Source: Devosia sp. YIM 151766
GTDB taxonomy: Bacteria > Pseudomonadota > Alphaproteobacteria > Rhizobiales > Devosiaceae
Direction of reading: 5' to 3'
DNA length: 64,000 nucleotides
Assembly (NCBI RefSeq): GCF_030285925.1
Contig: NZ_CP127251.1
Span: 1,178,001-1,242,000 of the forward strand
Part shown: piece by piece, positions 62,104 through 64,000 of the stretch
Layout: each line of letters opens with the position of its first letter
Numbering within the stretch: position 1 is the stretch's first letter
Program-made: the position numbers and the translations under genes
Notes under the pieces: generated by a model
Seen by the model: only the letters and a program-made list of their open reading frames with translations
The model's database searches: none
Told to the model about the DNA's origin: nothing

Positions 62104-63453
62104 CTACTTGCTCAGGTTTTCCGCAGCGCGGGCAACGATGGCTTCAATCGAGTCGGTGCTGCGGCGCTCGATATATTCAAGCCAGGTGGCTTCGATGACG
62201 TCGACCAGTGTGGCGTTGGTGTCGGGCGCGATATTGGCGTCCAGTTCCTCGCCGGTGACGCCAGTGTGGCCCGGAGAGGCCGCCGCCAGCGCCGCCGCGT
62301 CTTCGTCGCTCAGCAGCCACGGATCAATACCTGCCGGCATGCCGGTGATCTGCAGCTTGGTGACTTGAGCCGGGACCGTGGTCATGTAGTCCGCCAGCAC
62401 CAAGGCCGCTGCCGGATTGGGGGCATTGGCCGGAATGGCGATGTAGTTCTTGTTCTTGATCATGTTCCCTTCGGGGAAAATAAACTCCTGCGCCCCCTCG
62501 GGATAGGTGCCCTGTGCCAGACCGGTGGCCACGGCATAAAGACCGAACTTGCAGTTGAAGTTTATCTCGCCGTTGAGGAACAAGCCATCAAGAGCAGCTT
62601 GATCCTCCGGATAGCGCGGCGAACCACTCTGCCCGCCCAGCAGCAGCGGTTCAATAGCCTTGAGATATTCCAGGCCCGGAGTAATCAGGCGAGCCAGTTC
62701 CGCTGCACCAAGCTCATCGAGGGATTGCTGGAATGGAGTTGCGCCGGTACCATCGGGGTTGTGTGCGTAGATGGCCTGCTGGACGAAGGTGTTGCCGATA
62801 TAGTGAGGCGGCTTGACGTAAATGAACTTGCCCGGATTTGCCGTCAGATAGGTCTGCAATTCCTCGAAGGTGTGCGGCACCTGCTCGGCAGCCACGCGAT
62901 CAGTATTGACTGCGCAGACATATTGCTCGCCCGACCACGGCATCTCGGCTCCATCCGTGAGCACACCGAAGTCGCGTAGATTGAGAAGTGAGCGGGGATC
63001 CTCGGGATTCCACTCGATGTTCTTGGCATTGGGCAGCAGTGGCGCAAAGGCGCCAAACAGGGCGTCCTGCCTCTTCAGCGTGGAGAAGTTCTCGCCGTTC
63101 AGCCAGATGGCGTCGACGCTGCCTTCGCCAATAGTCTTACCGGCACCCAGTTCGGCAAGAACGAGATCCACGGCGTCCTTAGTGCCGGTGATGCGCACCG
63201 GATTAAGGGTGACACCCAACTCGGCCATGGCCGGGGTAACGATGCTGTCCATCCAGACGTTGAGCGGGTCGTTGCCACCATAGTAGTAGAGGTTGACCTT
63301 GCCCTCAGTCTTGGCGCGGGTGGAGACGGCGTTCCAGTCAACTGTGCCAGCGATGAAGCTGTCACGGAACTCGGCGGCCGACTGATCCTGGGCCTGCACA
63401 GCCCCGACGGCCAGCAGCGCAGCGATTGAAACACCTAGGACTAGTTTATGCAT
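62104..63453 (-). CDS. ABC transporter solute-binding protein
   Basis: 449 residues, signal peptide MHKLVLGVSIAALLAVGAVQ, cleavage after QA near 22. Type II periplasmic binding fold with stretches like NLYYYGGNDPLNVWMDS, DAIWLNGENFSTLK and PWSGEQYVCAVNTDR, as in putrescine/iron/thiamine binders. With the nucleoside hydrolase downstream, a nucleoside or related ribosyl compound is a plausible ligand. Confidence 0.88.
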   Translation of the reverse strand: MHKLVLGVSIAALLAVGAVQAQDQSAAEFRDSFIAGTVDWNAVSTRAKTEGKVNLYYYGGNDPLNVWMDSIVTPAMAELGVTLNPVRITGTKDAVDLVLAELGAGKTIGEGSVDAIWLNGENFSTLKRQDALFGAFAPLLPNAKNIEWNPEDPRSLLNLRDFGVLTDGAEMPWSGEQYVCAVNTDRVAAEQVPHTFEELQTYLTANPGKFIYVKPPHYIGNTFVQQAIYAHNPDGTGATPFQQSLDELGAAELARLITPGLEYLKAIEPLLLGGQSGSPRYPEDQAALDGLFLNGEINFNCKFGLYAVATGLAQGTYPEGAQEFIFPEGNMIKNKNYIAIPANAPNPAAALVLADYMTTVPAQVTKLQITGMPAGIDPWLLSDEDAAALAAASPGHTGVTGEELDANIAPDTNATLVDVIEATWLEYIERRSTDSIEAIVARAAENLSK

Positions 63454-63498
63454 TTTGGTTTTCCTCCTCGTGAAAAACTTGAAATCTCGTTCGCCCGG

Positions 63499-64000
63499 CT
63501 AGCGGGCGATCGTCCACACTCGTTCCGGCTGGACCGAGAGAACAACTGACTGACCGACGTCCAGCAGCCGCCGCGACTGTTCGGCGACGGCAATTTCAGC
63601 GCCACCAACTGCCACCACGTACTGCACCGAAGCCCCAAAGAACTCGCGCGCCGTAATCTGACCGCTGATGGGGTTTCGAATGTCCTTGGGCGCTTCGCTC
63701 TGAGGGAACAGATCAATTCCCTCACTGCGCAGCATCACATGCACCGCAGCACCCACAGTCAGACCGGGTTGCGGCGCGATGGCGATGTTACCGAACGATG
63801 TCTCGGCGCGATCAGCGGCGGTGAGCTTGGCTGAATAGATATTGCTGGCGCCCATGAAATCGGCGACATCGGTGGAACTGGGCTGCTGATACAGCTCCTG
63901 CGGCGGCCCGTATTGCGCCAGACGCCCATTAAAAATGACCGCGACACGGTCCGCCAGTTCCATTGCCTCCACCTGGTCGTGGGTCACAAAGATGGTGGTG
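63499..64000 (-). CDS. ABC transporter ATPase, C-terminal part (runs off window)
   Basis: The last 167 residues: TTIFVTHDQVEAMELADRVA (switch loop) in part, then a TOBE domain (about 60-165) ending QPERVWTIAR. Start and Walker motifs lie beyond 64000. First gene of the operon, PotA/UgpC-like. 45 bases before the binding-protein start. Confidence 0.9.
   Translation of the reverse strand, partial: TTIFVTHDQVEAMELADRVAVIFNGRLAQYGPPQELYQQPSSTDVADFMGASNIYSAKLTAADRAETSFGNIAIAPQPGLTVGAAVHVMLRSEGIDLFPQSEAPKDIRNPISGQITAREFFGASVQYVVAVGGAEIAVAEQSRRLLDVGQSVVLSVQPERVWTIAR

Larger units (their letters stand above)
58068..64000. mobile_element. Second integrated island, left edge, continues past window
   Basis: Starts at the tRNA-Glu fragment, with a broken tyrosine integrase (58208-58535) and a broken host-attachment gene (58737-59050) next to it, then a nucleoside hydrolase and ABC importer. 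The other end and intact tRNA are not in the window. Extent to the right is inferred. Confidence 0.6.

Noticed and set aside
1-64000. CRISPR array, rRNA operon or insertion sequence
   Set aside because: No regularly spaced repeats with unique spacers, no rRNA sequence and no transposase reading frame were seen.

Overview
This window is high-GC chromosomal DNA from an alphaproteobacterium. The gene families and their order (DUF2842, heme A synthase, rplM-rpsI, clpP-clpX-lon, an HTH-extended homoserine dehydrogenase, glpX, recJ), GGAAC/GTT general-stress promoters and many UgpC-type sugar ABC genes point to Hyphomicrobiales, probably Devosia or a close relative. This is an inference from gene content, not a database result.

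Layout. 0.1-11.3 kb: an RpiR regulator; a riboflavin transporter (ribN) under an FMN riboswitch; an MFS exporter; then a sugar ABC operon (binding protein, two permeases, ATPase) ending in a Gfo/Idh/MocA-aldo/keto-reductase fusion, with a divergent AraC regulator. 11.4-14.2 kb: small stress-type and secreted proteins. 14.42-19.39 kb: an island of about 4.9 kb bounded by an intact tRNA-Pro and a copy of its 3' 44 bases. It carries an odd tRNA-Trp-like gene, two GFA-type zinc proteins, a PAS-HWE histidine kinase, a MAPEG protein, three tiny proteins (at least two clearly membrane-embedded) and a secreted protein without basic residues; no integrase is visible. 19.4-29.9 kb: a phosphotransferase and an exopolysaccharide locus (polymerase/ligase, secreted beta-propeller, initiating sugar transferase, one glycosyltransferase, OPX, PCP, deacetylase). 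30-41.9 kb: housekeeping genes (ctaA, rplM, rpsI, clpP, clpX, lon), interrupted by a GIY-YIG nuclease gene flanked by palindromic repeats. 42-45.4 kb: a two-gene cassette of an SDR-FAD-oxidase fusion and a UGT-like glycosyltransferase. 45.9-53.3 kb: an aminotransferase, homoserine dehydrogenase, glpX, recJ and a cyclopropane synthase. 53.4-57.3 kb: an iron/siderophore-type ABC importer. 58.0-64.0 kb: the edge of a second island, marked by a decayed 3' fragment of tRNA-Glu, a broken tyrosine integrase and a broken host-attachment gene. It then carries a nucleoside hydrolase with a four-part ABC importer that runs off the window.

The least ordinary items are the two tRNA-associated islands, the GIY-YIG gene nested in palindromic repeats (also dispersed elsewhere in the window), the SDR-FAD-oxidase/glycosyltransferase cassette (a possible one-polypeptide redox epimerase), and a stress module in which an island-borne HWE kinase lies near two general-stress-type promoters.
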